From contig CAMAWK010000138.1 in the NCBI GenBank assembly GCA_945861915.1, positions 1 through 6,290 on the forward strand: a stretch of DNA of 6,290 nt. Direction: 5' to 3'. The notes under the pieces were generated by a model. It was not told the origin of the DNA, did no database searches, and saw nothing but the letters and a program-made list of their open reading frames with translations. The DNA comes from Flavobacterium psychrophilum. Lineage in GTDB: Bacteria > Bacteroidota > Bacteroidia > Flavobacteriales > Flavobacteriaceae. Position numbers and translations under genes: made by a program. Shown here piece after piece: positions 1 to 6,290 of the stretch. Numbering within the stretch: the stretch's first letter is position 1; the number at the start of each line of letters is the position of its first letter.

Positions 1-758
1 ATTCCAGGTAACCATTTAGTCTTTAAAGACTTCAAAACTCTGACAGCTTCGTTTGCGATTCCAAAACCAGGATCACTTTTTACCTGAATTCCGGTCATGC
101 TTCCGTCTTTTTCAATAATGAAATTGACCGTTACCCGAATAGATTCAGACAGTTCAATTTCAGGTTTTTCGAAATTTGAACCTACATACGAATAGAATTT
201 TGCTATACCTCCCGGGAATTCAGGTAATTTATCTAAAGAATTCGATGCTACAATAGTGTTTCCGTAGTCTTTTGGTTCACTAAGCACAATTACGTTGTTA
301 GAAGAAACACCTACTTGAGAATCGGATGTTTCTTTACCAACAGGACTTTCTGAGGTGTTATTTACAATTTGCTTGTTTTTTACAATTTCGGGCAAATCTA
401 CTGCTGAAGAAACTATAACTGGATTCACAAGATTCGATTTAGTAATAGGCACTTCCGTATTTTGATTTTTAACATCTGGTAGATTTTGACTTTTTTGCTG
501 ATTGATAAATACTTCTGTCACTTTAATTGGTTCGTCAATAACAAAAGGAATCGGCTCTTGGATTTCTGAATGATTTGGGACAGACCAACTGAGTTTTGAA
601 AGCAGTCCTAATGCAGTGATCAAAAAAATTCCCGTAAACAGCGCTTTAAAAGAAGATTTTGCATACTCGCTACGCAATCGATAGGCACCGTATTCTTTGT
701 TTCGGTTTTCGAATACTAGATTAATCCAGCCGGTTTCGTAAATACTTAATTTTGACAT
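1..758 (-). CDS. TonB-family energy transducer, C-terminus cut by the window edge
   Basis: The frame is open from the ATG at 758-756 to the left edge and gives 252 residues without a stop. TonB-type proteins carry proton-motive-force energy from ExbB/ExbD in the inner membrane to TonB-dependent outer-membrane receptors. Residues 14-29 read LVFENRNKEYGAYRLR, the cytoplasmic N-terminus typical of Bacteroidota TonB proteins. One hydrophobic membrane segment follows at about 37-54. Residues 60-175 form a low-complexity polar linker rich in Ser, Asn and Val and poor in the Pro-Lys repeats of enterobacterial TonB. The C-terminal domain starts near 176 with LPEFPGGIAKFYSYVGSNF and continues through VNFIIEKDGSM to KTKWLPG at the edge. 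Probably only 20-30 residues are missing. It lies 114 bp downstream of the sigma gene on the same strand. No receptor or ExbBD gene is visible, so the substrate cannot be named. The family call is firm; specific partnership with ExbBD is inferred. Confidence 0.9.
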   Translation of the reverse strand, partial: MSKLSIYETGWINLVFENRNKEYGAYRLRSEYAKSSFKALFTGIFLITALGLLSKLSWSVPNHSEIQEPIPFVIDEPIKVTEVFINQQKSQNLPDVKNQNTEVPITKSNLVNPVIVSSAVDLPEIVKNKQIVNNTSESPVGKETSDSQVGVSSNNVIVLSEPKDYGNTIVASNSLDKLPEFPGGIAKFYSYVGSNFEKPEIELSESIRVTVNFIIEKDGSMTGIQVKSDPGFGIANEAVRVLKSLKTKWLPG

Positions 759-872
759 AATTCAAGGGTTTTATGGGTTAAGTATTTTCAATTCATAGCA
801 AAGGATTTTAATTCCATAACGAAAATGGAAAGAGATTTAGTATAATCAAGTTGTAGAAATTCTATTTCCGAA
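759..872. other. Sigma-TonB intergenic gap with weak inverted repeats
   Basis: This 114-bp gap separates the sigma stop from the TonB start. It holds a short inverted repeat, TTCCAT (812-817) and ATGGAA (825-830), around a 7-base loop. A smaller repeat, TAGAA-A-TTCTA, lies at 854-864 just past the sigma stop. Neither is followed by a T-run in the minus direction, so neither looks like an intrinsic terminator. I found no match to the TAnnTTTG promoter element, so whether the TonB gene has its own promoter or is read through from the sigma gene is open. Confidence 0.4.
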
Positions 873-1424
873 TCAACGATTTTCTTGAATAATTTCTGCC
901 AATAGTTTTTTGGCACGAAGTAGTTTTATCTTGACATTATTCAGCGGTTCATCAATTTTAGTAGCTATTTCTTGATAACTCATTTCCTGAAAATAACGCA
1001 ACTGAATGACTTCTTGATAATGTGGCTTTAGCATTTTGATGAATTGCAATAATCGAGACAAATTTTGTTCTGTAATCAATTCATCTTCAACTGATGGCGT
1101 GGTATCAGCAATATTATATGCTTGTTGGTTTTCTTGTTCTGTAATTTCTACAAAAAGACTCGATTTGTTTTTCCGAATTAAATCAATATGAACATTTTTG
1201 GCAATGGCAATGAGCCAAGTATTAAACTGAAATTCAGGATTGTAAGTTGCGATTTTATCAAAAGCTTTCGAAAAAGTTTCTATTGTAATATCCTCGGCAG
1301 TGGTTTCGTTTTCAGTTCGTTTGAGCATAAAACCATACACATCGTTCCAATAAAAATCCAATAGAAAAGTGAAGGCAACTTGATCGCCATTTTTAGCTTT
1401 TTCTATTTGTAAAATCACTTCCAA
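873..1424 (-). CDS. ECF-type RNA polymerase sigma-70 factor
   Basis: At about 183 residues this fits the extracytoplasmic-function class, which directs RNA polymerase to a small set of promoters, usually in response to envelope or environmental signals. Region 2 spans about 18-86, with the NDVYGFMLKR helix, then TTAEDITIETFSKAF and FNTWLIAIAKNVHIDLIRK. A variable acidic linker at about 90-120 leads to region 4 at about 123-178, whose helix-turn-helix is MSYQEIATKIDEPLNNVKIKLLRAKKLL split across 148-175. There is no in-frame ATG near the start: the upstream stop is TAA and the first Met codon is residue 33. The candidates are TTG at 1424-1422 (10 bp overlap with the GT2 stop) or GTG at 1418-1416, which forms a GTGA overlap with that stop. 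Either implies translational coupling to the glycosyltransferase gene. No anti-sigma gene with a recognisable domain is next to it; the next gene is TonB-like. Regulon and signal are unknown. Confidence 0.92.
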   Translation of the reverse strand: MEVILQIEKAKNGDQVAFTFLLDFYWNDVYGFMLKRTENETTAEDITIETFSKAFDKIATYNPEFQFNTWLIAIAKNVHIDLIRKNKSSLFVEITEQENQQAYNIADTTPSVEDELITEQNLSRLLQFIKMLKPHYQEVIQLRYFQEMSYQEIATKIDEPLNNVKIKLLRAKKLLAEIIQENR

Positions 1425-2521
1425 TGTACTGGTTTTGAAAAAATATTAGTGATAAAAATATTTAATTGAGTGAAGATAAGCACTATTTCAATTAATGGGA
1501 ACCAATACATTACATCTTTTTCTTTTAATTTACCCGAAGCAAAACCAAGCGAAATCCAAGCAACCAAATAGCGAAATATAACTATACTTCCAACAATAAT
1601 CCATTGAAATTGAAATCCTAATAATACAATCGCCAAAATCAAGAACAGCAATTGTGAAACATAAAAAAGCGACAGTCTAAGTTTATCAAAAGGCTTATAA
1701 AAAACAGCCGTCGTTAGGTGTCTTCTTTTTTGATTGAACCAATTTTTAAAAGATGTTTTGGGTTTGGAATAAGTAAAACTTTCTGGCGAATAACAAATTG
1801 TTGTGTTTTTATGATTTGCCACTTGATTAATAAACAAATCATCGTCGCCCGAACGAATTTTTATATGATCGATAAAACCATTTACACTATAAAATTCTTC
1901 TTTTTTGTAGGCTAAATTTCGCCCGACTCCCATGTACGGAAATCCTATTTTTGACCACGAAAAATATTGAATTGCCGTGAGCATTGTTTCAAATCGGATT
2001 ATTTTATTAAGAAACGAACCTGCTATTTTTTCATAGCCTCCATATCCTAGAACAATGGTTTTACTCATTGTAAATTTCGAACTCATATTGGTAATCCAAT
2101 CTTTTGAAACGGGATAACAATCGGCATCGGTAAATAAAAGATAGTCTTTGGTCGAAGCTTTGATTCCTAATGTAAGTGCATATTTTTTGTTCCCCCAAAA
2201 TGCTTCATTATTTTCCACTTTCACTAATCGAATGTTGGAATATTGTTTTTCGAAATTTTCAAAAATTGCTAATGTTTCGTCGCTAGAAGCATCATCAATT
2301 AATATGATTTCAAAATTAGGATAGTCTTGTTCTGCTAATAAAGGGATAAACTGAATTACATTTTCGGCTTCGTTTTTAGCACAAACAATTACCGAAACAC
2401 CTATCTTTTTGGTTGTAATTTGTTGCGGTTTTGCAAATGAAAATTTTCCAAAAACTGCTAAATAATAGAACAATTGGATGGCAACAATACCAATAAAAAA
2501 GAAAAAAATTAGAGTCAACAT
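1415..2521 (-). CDS. Membrane-bound family 2 glycosyltransferase
   Basis: This is predicted to transfer a sugar from a nucleotide-sugar donor to an envelope acceptor at the cytoplasmic face of the inner membrane; donor and acceptor are unknown. From the ATG at 2521-2519 it has 368 residues. There is an N-terminal membrane segment at about 2-24, then a GT-A catalytic domain with VSVIVCAKNEAENV (about 42-55), IILIDDASSDE (about 72-82), the DxD metal-binding motif in FTDADC (Asp132, Asp134), GDDDLF (about 225-230) and QKRRH (about 264-268), which stands in for the QxxRW motif. Three membrane segments follow at about 281-303, 307-327 and 340-361. A longer frame opens at a TTG (2566-2564), but that codon is the end of the promoter element TACATTTG, and the segment it adds (LRIGILKKAHPK) precedes a natural membrane start, so the ATG is preferred. 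The gene is coupled to the downstream sigma gene. Processive polysaccharide synthases of the same clan are a possible alternative. Confidence 0.9.
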   Translation of the reverse strand: MLTLIFFFFIGIVAIQLFYYLAVFGKFSFAKPQQITTKKIGVSVIVCAKNEAENVIQFIPLLAEQDYPNFEIILIDDASSDETLAIFENFEKQYSNIRLVKVENNEAFWGNKKYALTLGIKASTKDYLLFTDADCYPVSKDWITNMSSKFTMSKTIVLGYGGYEKIAGSFLNKIIRFETMLTAIQYFSWSKIGFPYMGVGRNLAYKKEEFYSVNGFIDHIKIRSGDDDLFINQVANHKNTTICYSPESFTYSKPKTSFKNWFNQKRRHLTTAVFYKPFDKLRLSLFYVSQLLFLILAIVLLGFQFQWIIVGSIVIFRYLVAWISLGFASGKLKEKDVMYWFPLIEIVLIFTQLNIFITNIFSKPVHWK

Positions 2522-2563
2522 TTTAGGATGGGCTTTTTTTAAAATTCCGATTCTTAAAGTGTG

Positions 2564-2594
2564 CAAATGTAATTATCAATTGTTACATATTCAA
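2564..2594 (-). promoter_or_regulatory. Candidate Bacteroidota-type promoter for GT2 and sigma
   Basis: On the minus strand, TTG (2594-2592) is followed by 20 bases and then TACATTTG (2571-2564), a perfect match to the TAnnTTTG -7 element. The TTG and its spacing fit the -33 element described for Flavobacterium and Bacteroides. Transcription would begin near 2557, leaving a leader of about 35 bases before the ATG at 2521. It lies downstream of the murB stop, so it would drive the GT2-sigma pair independently of murB. No experimental support is available. Confidence 0.5.
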
Positions 2595-2624
2595 TGCCAT
2601 TTAAGAATTAGTTTCAACAAAAAA

Positions 2625-3638
2625 TTAAATAATATTTACCTCTGCTTCAATACGAATGCCAAACGTTTTGTATACAGTTTCTTGAATTTCTCTCGAAAGA
2701 ATGACTATTTCCTGCCCTGTTGCGTTGCCGTAATTAACTAAAACCAAAGCTTGATTTTTATGCACTCCCGCGTCTCCAAAACGTTTTCCTTTAAAACCGG
2801 CTTGTTCAATGAGCCAGCCTGCAGGCACTTTCACTTCGGTTTCTGACACTTCATAAAATTTCATTTCAGGGAATTTTTGATGTATTTGTTCAAAATCAGA
2901 TTTTAAAACAATCGGATTTTTAAAAAAACTACCGCTATTGCCCAATTCTTTTGGGTCGGGTAATTTGCTTTGTCGAATAGCAATCACGGCATTGCTTACT
3001 TCTTTCAGTGTCGGATTAGTTACTCCATTTTTAGCTAATTGGGAACTAATATCACCGTAAGACACATTAATTGTATGATTGCGTTTGGTCAATTTAAAAA
3101 CTACTGAGGTAATAATGTACTGGTCTTTAACCTCATTTTTAAAAATACTTTCGCGATAGCCAAAATGACATTCCGCTTTAGAAAATTTTTTCATTTCTTG
3201 ATTGGCAATGGTCATCGCTTCACAAGAAACAAAAGTATCTTTGATTTCAGCACCGTATGCTCCGATGTTTTGCACGGGTGTTGTGCCAACATTTCCGGGT
3301 ATTAGCGACATATTCTCTAAGCCGCCAAAATTATTTTCGATAGTCCAAAGCACGAATTCGTGCCAGTTTTCTCCCGCCTGTGCTTCGACCCAAACAAAAT
3401 CCCCTTCTTCTTTAATTATTTTCTTGCCTTTCAAATCAATATGAATAACCAGCGCATCAATATCTTGTGTTAAAAGCATGTTGCTACCGCCACCCAAAAT
3501 AAATTTTTTCTCGAATTTATTTTCTTCTAAAACTGTTTTGAGTTCTGCTACCGTTTGAACAGCTACAAAACGGTTGGCAAAGGCTTCAATCCCGAAAGTG
3601 TTGTATTTTTTTAGAGAGAAATGAGTTTTAATTTCCAT
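2625..3638 (-). CDS. murB: UDP-N-acetylenolpyruvoylglucosamine reductase (MurB)
   Basis: MurB is a cytoplasmic FAD enzyme. It uses NADPH to reduce the enolpyruvyl group of UDP-GlcNAc-enolpyruvate to UDP-N-acetylmuramate, the second committed step of peptidoglycan synthesis. The 337-residue length matches the E. coli type. Visible motifs are NTFGI (13-17), FAD-binding ILGGGSNMLL (47-56), LIPGNVGTTPVQNIGAYGAE (112-131), and GYRESIFK with the catalytic Arg162. The signature NSGSFFKNP carries the catalytic Ser237. PAGWLIEQAG falls at 272-281, and the C-terminal RIEAEV holds the catalytic Glu (probably Glu333). All three catalytic positions are present, so the enzyme should be active. It starts at ATG 3638-3636, 20 bp after the GT4 stop, and probably shares a transcript with the GT4 and DUF2461 genes. 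As the only recognisable essential gene in this cluster it may explain why the cluster is maintained. Confidence 0.97.
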   Translation of the reverse strand: MEIKTHFSLKKYNTFGIEAFANRFVAVQTVAELKTVLEENKFEKKFILGGGSNMLLTQDIDALVIHIDLKGKKIIKEEGDFVWVEAQAGENWHEFVLWTIENNFGGLENMSLIPGNVGTTPVQNIGAYGAEIKDTFVSCEAMTIANQEMKKFSKAECHFGYRESIFKNEVKDQYIITSVVFKLTKRNHTINVSYGDISSQLAKNGVTNPTLKEVSNAVIAIRQSKLPDPKELGNSGSFFKNPIVLKSDFEQIHQKFPEMKFYEVSETEVKVPAGWLIEQAGFKGKRFGDAGVHKNQALVLVNYGNATGQEIVILSREIQETVYKTFGIRIEAEVNII

Positions 3639-3658
3639 AGAAATGCTAATAATTGTTG

Positions 3659-4726
3659 TTAATTCAATTTAGATGCGTCAATCAATTGATGGTATTTTTC
3701 GGCTATAATTTTCATATTAATCGAATAGTTTACGTGCTCCTCTATAAATTTTCGATTTTGAAGAATAGCGTTTTCTCGAATTTCTCTATTTTCAAATGCC
3801 CAAAGGAGTTCATCAGCTAGCATTTGTGAATCGTCAATAGGAATTAAATGTCCATTTTGGCGATGCTGTATCCAACTTTGATTCCCAGGAATATCAGTAA
3901 CAATTGGAAAACAATTCGAAGCCATTGCTTCAAACAACGAAGCCGAAACCCCTTCGGTAATGGGCATGCTAATATAAAAATGAGCTTTTTGCAAAAGTTC
4001 GGGTAACGTTGCATTTGGAATTTTTCCTGCAAAATCAACTTTACTTTCTATATTCATCGATTTAGCTAATTCTTTTAATAGATTCATTTGAGTTCCATCT
4101 CCAACAATAGTAAGTTCAAAATCAATTCCTTTTTTATGCAAAATATCAAAGGTTTTTAAAATGATATTATGACGGTATTCAGGCATTAATGAGCGAGTAA
4201 CAATAGCCGTCAATTTATTAGTTTCCTGATTTAATTTATTTTCAAATTTATCTAAATCGATCCCTTTGGGTAGCACCATCACTTTATTCATATCAACTCC
4301 CGAGGCTTTCATCGAAATGGTCATCACGGGACCCCAAGCATGAATTAAATGTGCTTTTTTGAAAGCAAATCGCTGAATGATTTTTTTTAAAGGCAACAAT
4401 TTAGATGTTTCTGGCCACAAATCGGTTATTCCTTGTTGGGCAATAGCAATAACTTTCATCCCAGACAAAGAGGCCAAAAAACCATAACTCGTGGTTCGTT
4501 CAGCAATAATCATATCTGGTTTATGCGATTGTATAATTTTTTTGATTTTAAAAATGGCTGTTGAATATTCAACAATTCGCCCCAATCGACTCCAAAAACT
4601 ATTGTTAGGGGTTTTTAATTCCCAAGTAATGATTTCAAAATTGCCGAATTCCTTCAAACCATTCATCCAAGTAATGGCGTCGGCGCGATAGGTTTCACCA
4701 AGAAAAAATATCTTTCTTTTTTCCAT
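3659..4726 (-). CDS. Family 4 (GT-B fold) glycosyltransferase
   Basis: This is a 355-residue predicted retaining glycosyltransferase of the GT4/Glycos_transf_1 type, with no signal peptide or membrane segment, so it is probably cytosolic or peripheral at the inner membrane. The N-terminal acceptor-side domain (about 1-165) contains KPDMIIAERTTSYGFLAS and a histidine-containing HAWGP segment at 129-133. The interdomain region has LPKGIDLDKF (152-161), a hallmark of the family. The C-terminal nucleotide-sugar domain (about 171-330) contains ELTIVGDG (204-211), VDFAGKIPN, and the E-x7-E motif EGVSASLFE, with Glu258 and Glu266. The ATG at 4726-4724 is 8 bp after the DUF2461 stop, and murB follows by 20 bp. 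The neighbours suggest an envelope polysaccharide, lipopolysaccharide or glycan role, but no other genes of a polysaccharide locus are nearby. Donor sugar and acceptor are unknown. Confidence 0.93.
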   Translation of the reverse strand: MEKRKIFFLGETYRADAITWMNGLKEFGNFEIITWELKTPNNSFWSRLGRIVEYSTAIFKIKKIIQSHKPDMIIAERTTSYGFLASLSGMKVIAIAQQGITDLWPETSKLLPLKKIIQRFAFKKAHLIHAWGPVMTISMKASGVDMNKVMVLPKGIDLDKFENKLNQETNKLTAIVTRSLMPEYRHNIILKTFDILHKKGIDFELTIVGDGTQMNLLKELAKSMNIESKVDFAGKIPNATLPELLQKAHFYISMPITEGVSASLFEAMASNCFPIVTDIPGNQSWIQHRQNGHLIPIDDSQMLADELLWAFENREIRENAILQNRKFIEEHVNYSINMKIIAEKYHQLIDASKLN

Positions 4727-4734
4727 TATTTGAA

Positions 4735-5409
4735 TTAGTCTTCAGAAGTAACTGCTCGATTCATAAAGTCATTCAATGGTTTCAAGAGAAGCAACTTTTG
4801 GCACATTTTAGCAACAAAATCAGGTTGTAAAATTTCATCCATTGCAAACTTTTGAGAAGTTTCAAAACTTTTCAATTTTAAATACTCAATCGCTGGATGG
4901 TCTTTTTCGTATCCTCGTGGTGGATTTTTGAGCACATTCGATTCGTTTTTATCAAAATATCCAAATATTTTTTTAAACTCTTTATTGGCTAAAATCTCTT
5001 CCAAGTCTTCATAGAAAAAAGCGATTTCTCGACGAATTTTTTTCAAATCATCTGCTTCTGGACAATAAAAACCACCCGCAATAAAACTAGCTTCTTTGGC
5101 AATATGAATGTAATATCCTGCTCGATTGTTGCCTTTTGAACCACCTGACAACCAAATTCCCATGTGATCTTTATAAGGAGATTTATCTTTTGAAAAACGA
5201 ATATCACGGTTAATTCTAAACGTACAATTTTTGACTTCGAGCATTTCTAAAGAAGCATCAAGCGGTTTCATAACAGTCAAAAAATCAGCCACCAATTGAT
5301 GATAGTCTTTTTTATAGGCTTCATATCGCTTTTTGTTTTCCAAAAACCAATCTCGATTGTTGTTAGCCTTTAAATCTTCTAAAAATTTCAAACTGTCTTT
5401 TGATAACAT
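4735..5409 (-). CDS. DUF2461 domain-containing protein, function unknown
   Basis: At 224 residues this matches the DUF2461 (TIGR02453) family at full length. Family hallmarks are NNNRDWFLENKKRYE (16-30), a conserved block RINRDIRFSKDKSPYKDH (65-82), the hydrophobic GIWLSGG (84-90), YYIHI (99-103) and AGGFYCPE (111-118). The C-terminal half contains RGYEKDHPAIEYLKLKSF (165-182). No signal peptide or membrane segment is visible, so it is probably cytosolic. No biochemical function is established for the family that I know of. The dense conserved Arg/Asp/Lys block suggests a catalytic or ligand-binding site, but that is inference. The ATG at 5409-5407 follows a 97-bp gap with inverted repeats, and the gene is tightly linked to the GT4 gene downstream. 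It is probably the first gene of the DUF2461-GT4-murB unit. Confidence 0.92.
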   Translation of the reverse strand: MLSKDSLKFLEDLKANNNRDWFLENKKRYEAYKKDYHQLVADFLTVMKPLDASLEMLEVKNCTFRINRDIRFSKDKSPYKDHMGIWLSGGSKGNNRAGYYIHIAKEASFIAGGFYCPEADDLKKIRREIAFFYEDLEEILANKEFKKIFGYFDKNESNVLKNPPRGYEKDHPAIEYLKLKSFETSQKFAMDEILQPDFVAKMCQKLLLLKPLNDFMNRAVTSED

Positions 5410-5436
5410 AACACACTTATTTTACTGTTTTTTGAA

Positions 5437-5462
5437 TAGTATATTTAAAGGCTAAAATACTA
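5437..5462. repeat. AT-rich inverted repeat (hairpin) upstream of DUF2461
   Basis: On the plus strand the arms are TAGTAT (5437-5442) and ATACTA (5457-5462). After a single bulged A at 5443 the stem continues with TTTA (5444-5447) against TAAA (5453-5456), leaving loop AAGGC. That is 10 base pairs with one bulge. There is no T-run on either side, so an intrinsic terminator is unlikely. It lies 28-53 bases before the DUF2461 start, where a leader structure or operator could act. Weakness: AT-only stems arise easily in low-GC DNA. Confidence 0.4.
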
Positions 5463-5470
5463 AAAATCGG

Positions 5471-5488
5471 TTTGTACTATTGTACAAA
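5471..5488. repeat. Perfect 7-bp inverted repeat, operator-like
   Basis: TTTGTAC (5471-5477) and GTACAAA (5482-5488) form a perfect inverted repeat around TATT, 18 bp in all. The size and symmetry suit the operator of a dimeric regulator. It directly abuts a DnaA-box sequence on the recF side. The next gene on the minus strand is DUF2461, 62 bp away. No regulator can be named from the sequence. Confidence 0.5.
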
Positions 5489-5497
5489 TTATCCACA
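5489..5497 (+). promoter_or_regulatory. Perfect DnaA-box 9-mer between recF and DUF2461
   Basis: Bases 5489-5497 read TTATCCACA, identical to the high-affinity DnaA-binding consensus. It sits 10 bp beyond the recF stop and immediately beside the inverted repeat at 5471-5488. It is the only perfect copy I found in the window, so this is not a replication origin by itself. It could be a DnaA-responsive regulatory site or chance. Confidence 0.4.
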
Positions 5498-5506
5498 AAA
5501 ATAAAA

Positions 5507-6290
5507 TTACAAATTAAAAATTTTATAAATCTGATGACTGGATTTCACTATATTTTCAGTTCGTTCTGGATGTGTGTCTGAAATAAACAATTGTCCAAAA
5601 GAATCGTTGTTCACCATTTCTATTATTTTGGCTACTCTGTTTTCATCTAATTTGTCAAATATATCATCAAAAAGCAAAATAGGTTTCAATCCAGACTTGT
5701 TTTTTATGAATTCGAATTGAGCCAATTTTAAGGCAATTAAAAACGATTTTTGCTGTCCTTGTGAACCAAATTTTTTAATTGGATATTCATCTATTTCAAA
5801 GGATAAATCATCTTTATGGATTCCAGCGCTTGTGTATTGCAAAGCCCTATCTTTATTTATACTTTCTTCCAAAAGCGAACTTAATTCACCTTCGAACAAA
5901 TGACTTTGATACACCAATTGCACCGTTTCCTCAGTTCCAGTAATCGCCTGATGATGCGTATTAAAAATGGGTATAAAATGATTGATAAATTCCTTTCTTT
6001 TTTCGAAAATGGTAGTTGCAATAGCATCTAATTGTTCGTTATAAATAGAAAGTGTGTCGGTTTCAAAGACATAATTCACAGCAAAATATTTCAACAAAGC
6101 ATTGCGTTGGCTAATAATTTTTTGATATTGAATAAGCTGAATCAGATAATTGGAATCCAATTGCGAAATAACGCTATCCATAAATTTTCGTCTGGTTTCG
6201 CTTCCTTCTACAATTAAATCTCTGTCGGCGGGTGAAATGATAACTAAAGGAATAAATCCTATGTGTTCGGAAAATTTATCATACACTTTT
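5507..6290 (-). CDS. recF: DNA replication and repair protein RecF, N-terminus cut by the window edge
   Basis: RecF is an SMC/Rad50-like ABC ATPase that acts with RecO and RecR to load RecA at single-strand gaps and stalled forks. The frame stays open to the right edge. About 260 residues are present, and roughly the first 100, including the Walker A loop, lie outside. Counting from the valine codon at 6286-6284, visible parts are the RecF block [18 protein letters not shown] and TRRKFMD (13-37), the helical arm region (about 45-110), [13 protein letters not shown] (153-165), the ABC signature GSQGQQKS (174-181), Walker B PILLFDD (202-208), the D-loop DKLD (211-214) and ISDTHPE (235-241). The GTG at 6286-6284 is an internal Val, not a start: homologues run through KVYDKFS without a break. 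The stop TAA at 5509-5507 is followed by the 97-bp regulatory-looking gap. All C-terminal ATPase motifs are intact. Confidence 0.95.
   Translation of the reverse strand, partial: KVYDKFSEHIGFIPLVIISPADRDLIVEGSETRRKFMDSVISQLDSNYLIQLIQYQKIISQRNALLKYFAVNYVFETDTLSIYNEQLDAIATTIFEKRKEFINHFIPIFNTHHQAITGTEETVQLVYQSHLFEGELSSLLEESINKDRALQYTSAGIHKDDLSFEIDEYPIKKFGSQGQQKSFLIALKLAQFEFIKNKSGLKPILLFDDIFDKLDENRVAKIIEMVNNDSFGQLFISDTHPERTENIVKSSHQIYKIFNL

Noticed and set aside
812..830. Possible terminator hairpin between sigma and TonB
   Set aside because: The stem is only 6 bp and AT-rich, and no T-run follows it in the direction of transcription.
1718..1915. Plus-strand open frame of 65 residues inside GT2
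   Set aside because: It is antisense to a well-supported glycosyltransferase and shows no recognisable domain.
2522..2566. N-terminal extension of GT2 from TTG at 2566
   Set aside because: It overlaps a good -7 promoter element, adds 15 residues ahead of a natural membrane start, and an ATG is available at 2521.
2478..2741. Plus-strand open frame of 87 residues across the murB-GT2 gap
   Set aside because: It overlaps the ends of two real genes and the promoter candidate on the other strand, with no recognisable motif.
3202..3444. Plus-strand open frame of 80 residues inside murB
   Set aside because: It is the antisense shadow of the conserved MurB FAD-binding region.
3844..4038. Second minus-strand frame of 64 residues inside the GT4 gene
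   Set aside because: It is a different reading frame of the GT4 catalytic domain, which is itself intact through the E-x7-E motif.
4491..4691. Plus-strand open frame of 66 residues inside GT4
   Set aside because: It is antisense to the GT4 N-terminal domain and has no family features.
5489..5497. Replication origin beside recF
   Set aside because: Only one perfect DnaA box was seen, with no cluster of boxes, and no dnaA or dnaN gene is in the window.
6032..6217. Plus-strand open frame of 61 residues inside recF
   Set aside because: It is antisense to conserved RecF sequence and has no family features.
5507..6286. A complete 259-residue protein starting at 6286
   Set aside because: The start codon would be GTG inside the conserved RecF core. 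The frame stays open to the window edge and the Walker A domain would be missing, so this is a fragment of a longer recF gene, not a complete or truncated one.

Overview
The window looks like ordinary chromosome from a low-GC member of the Bacteroidota, most likely Flavobacterium or a close relative. The reasons are the AT-rich base composition, the absence of Shine-Dalgarno sequences before the start codons, a flavobacterial-type promoter motif (TTG, 20 bases, TACATTTG), and a TonB-type protein with the LVFENRNKEYGAYRLR N-terminus typical of this phylum. The genus is inferred from these features and was not checked by search.

All seven genes lie on the minus strand, so transcription runs from high to low coordinates. 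In that order they are: the C-terminal two thirds of recF (cut by the right edge); a 97-bp gap with two inverted repeats and a perfect DnaA-box 9-mer; a DUF2461 protein; a GT4 glycosyltransferase 8 bp later; murB 20 bp after that; a gap of about 100 bp with a good promoter candidate; a membrane GT2 glycosyltransferase; an ECF-type sigma-70 factor whose start overlaps the GT2 stop; a 114-bp gap; and a TonB-family energy transducer cut by the left edge.

DUF2461, GT4 and murB are close enough to form one transcription unit. GT2 and the sigma factor form a second, translationally coupled unit that probably starts at the promoter between murB and GT2. The functional theme is the cell envelope: peptidoglycan precursor synthesis (MurB), two glycosyltransferases of unknown acceptor and a TonB-type transducer, with an ECF sigma factor embedded among them. 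RecF belongs to DNA repair and replication. No mobile element, CRISPR array, tRNA, rRNA, integrase or defence system is visible.

The points most worth a second look are the compact regulatory-looking gap after recF, the non-ATG start of the sigma gene inside the GT2 stop, and the TonB-like protein occupying the place where an anti-sigma factor often sits. No clearly new multi-gene system is evident.
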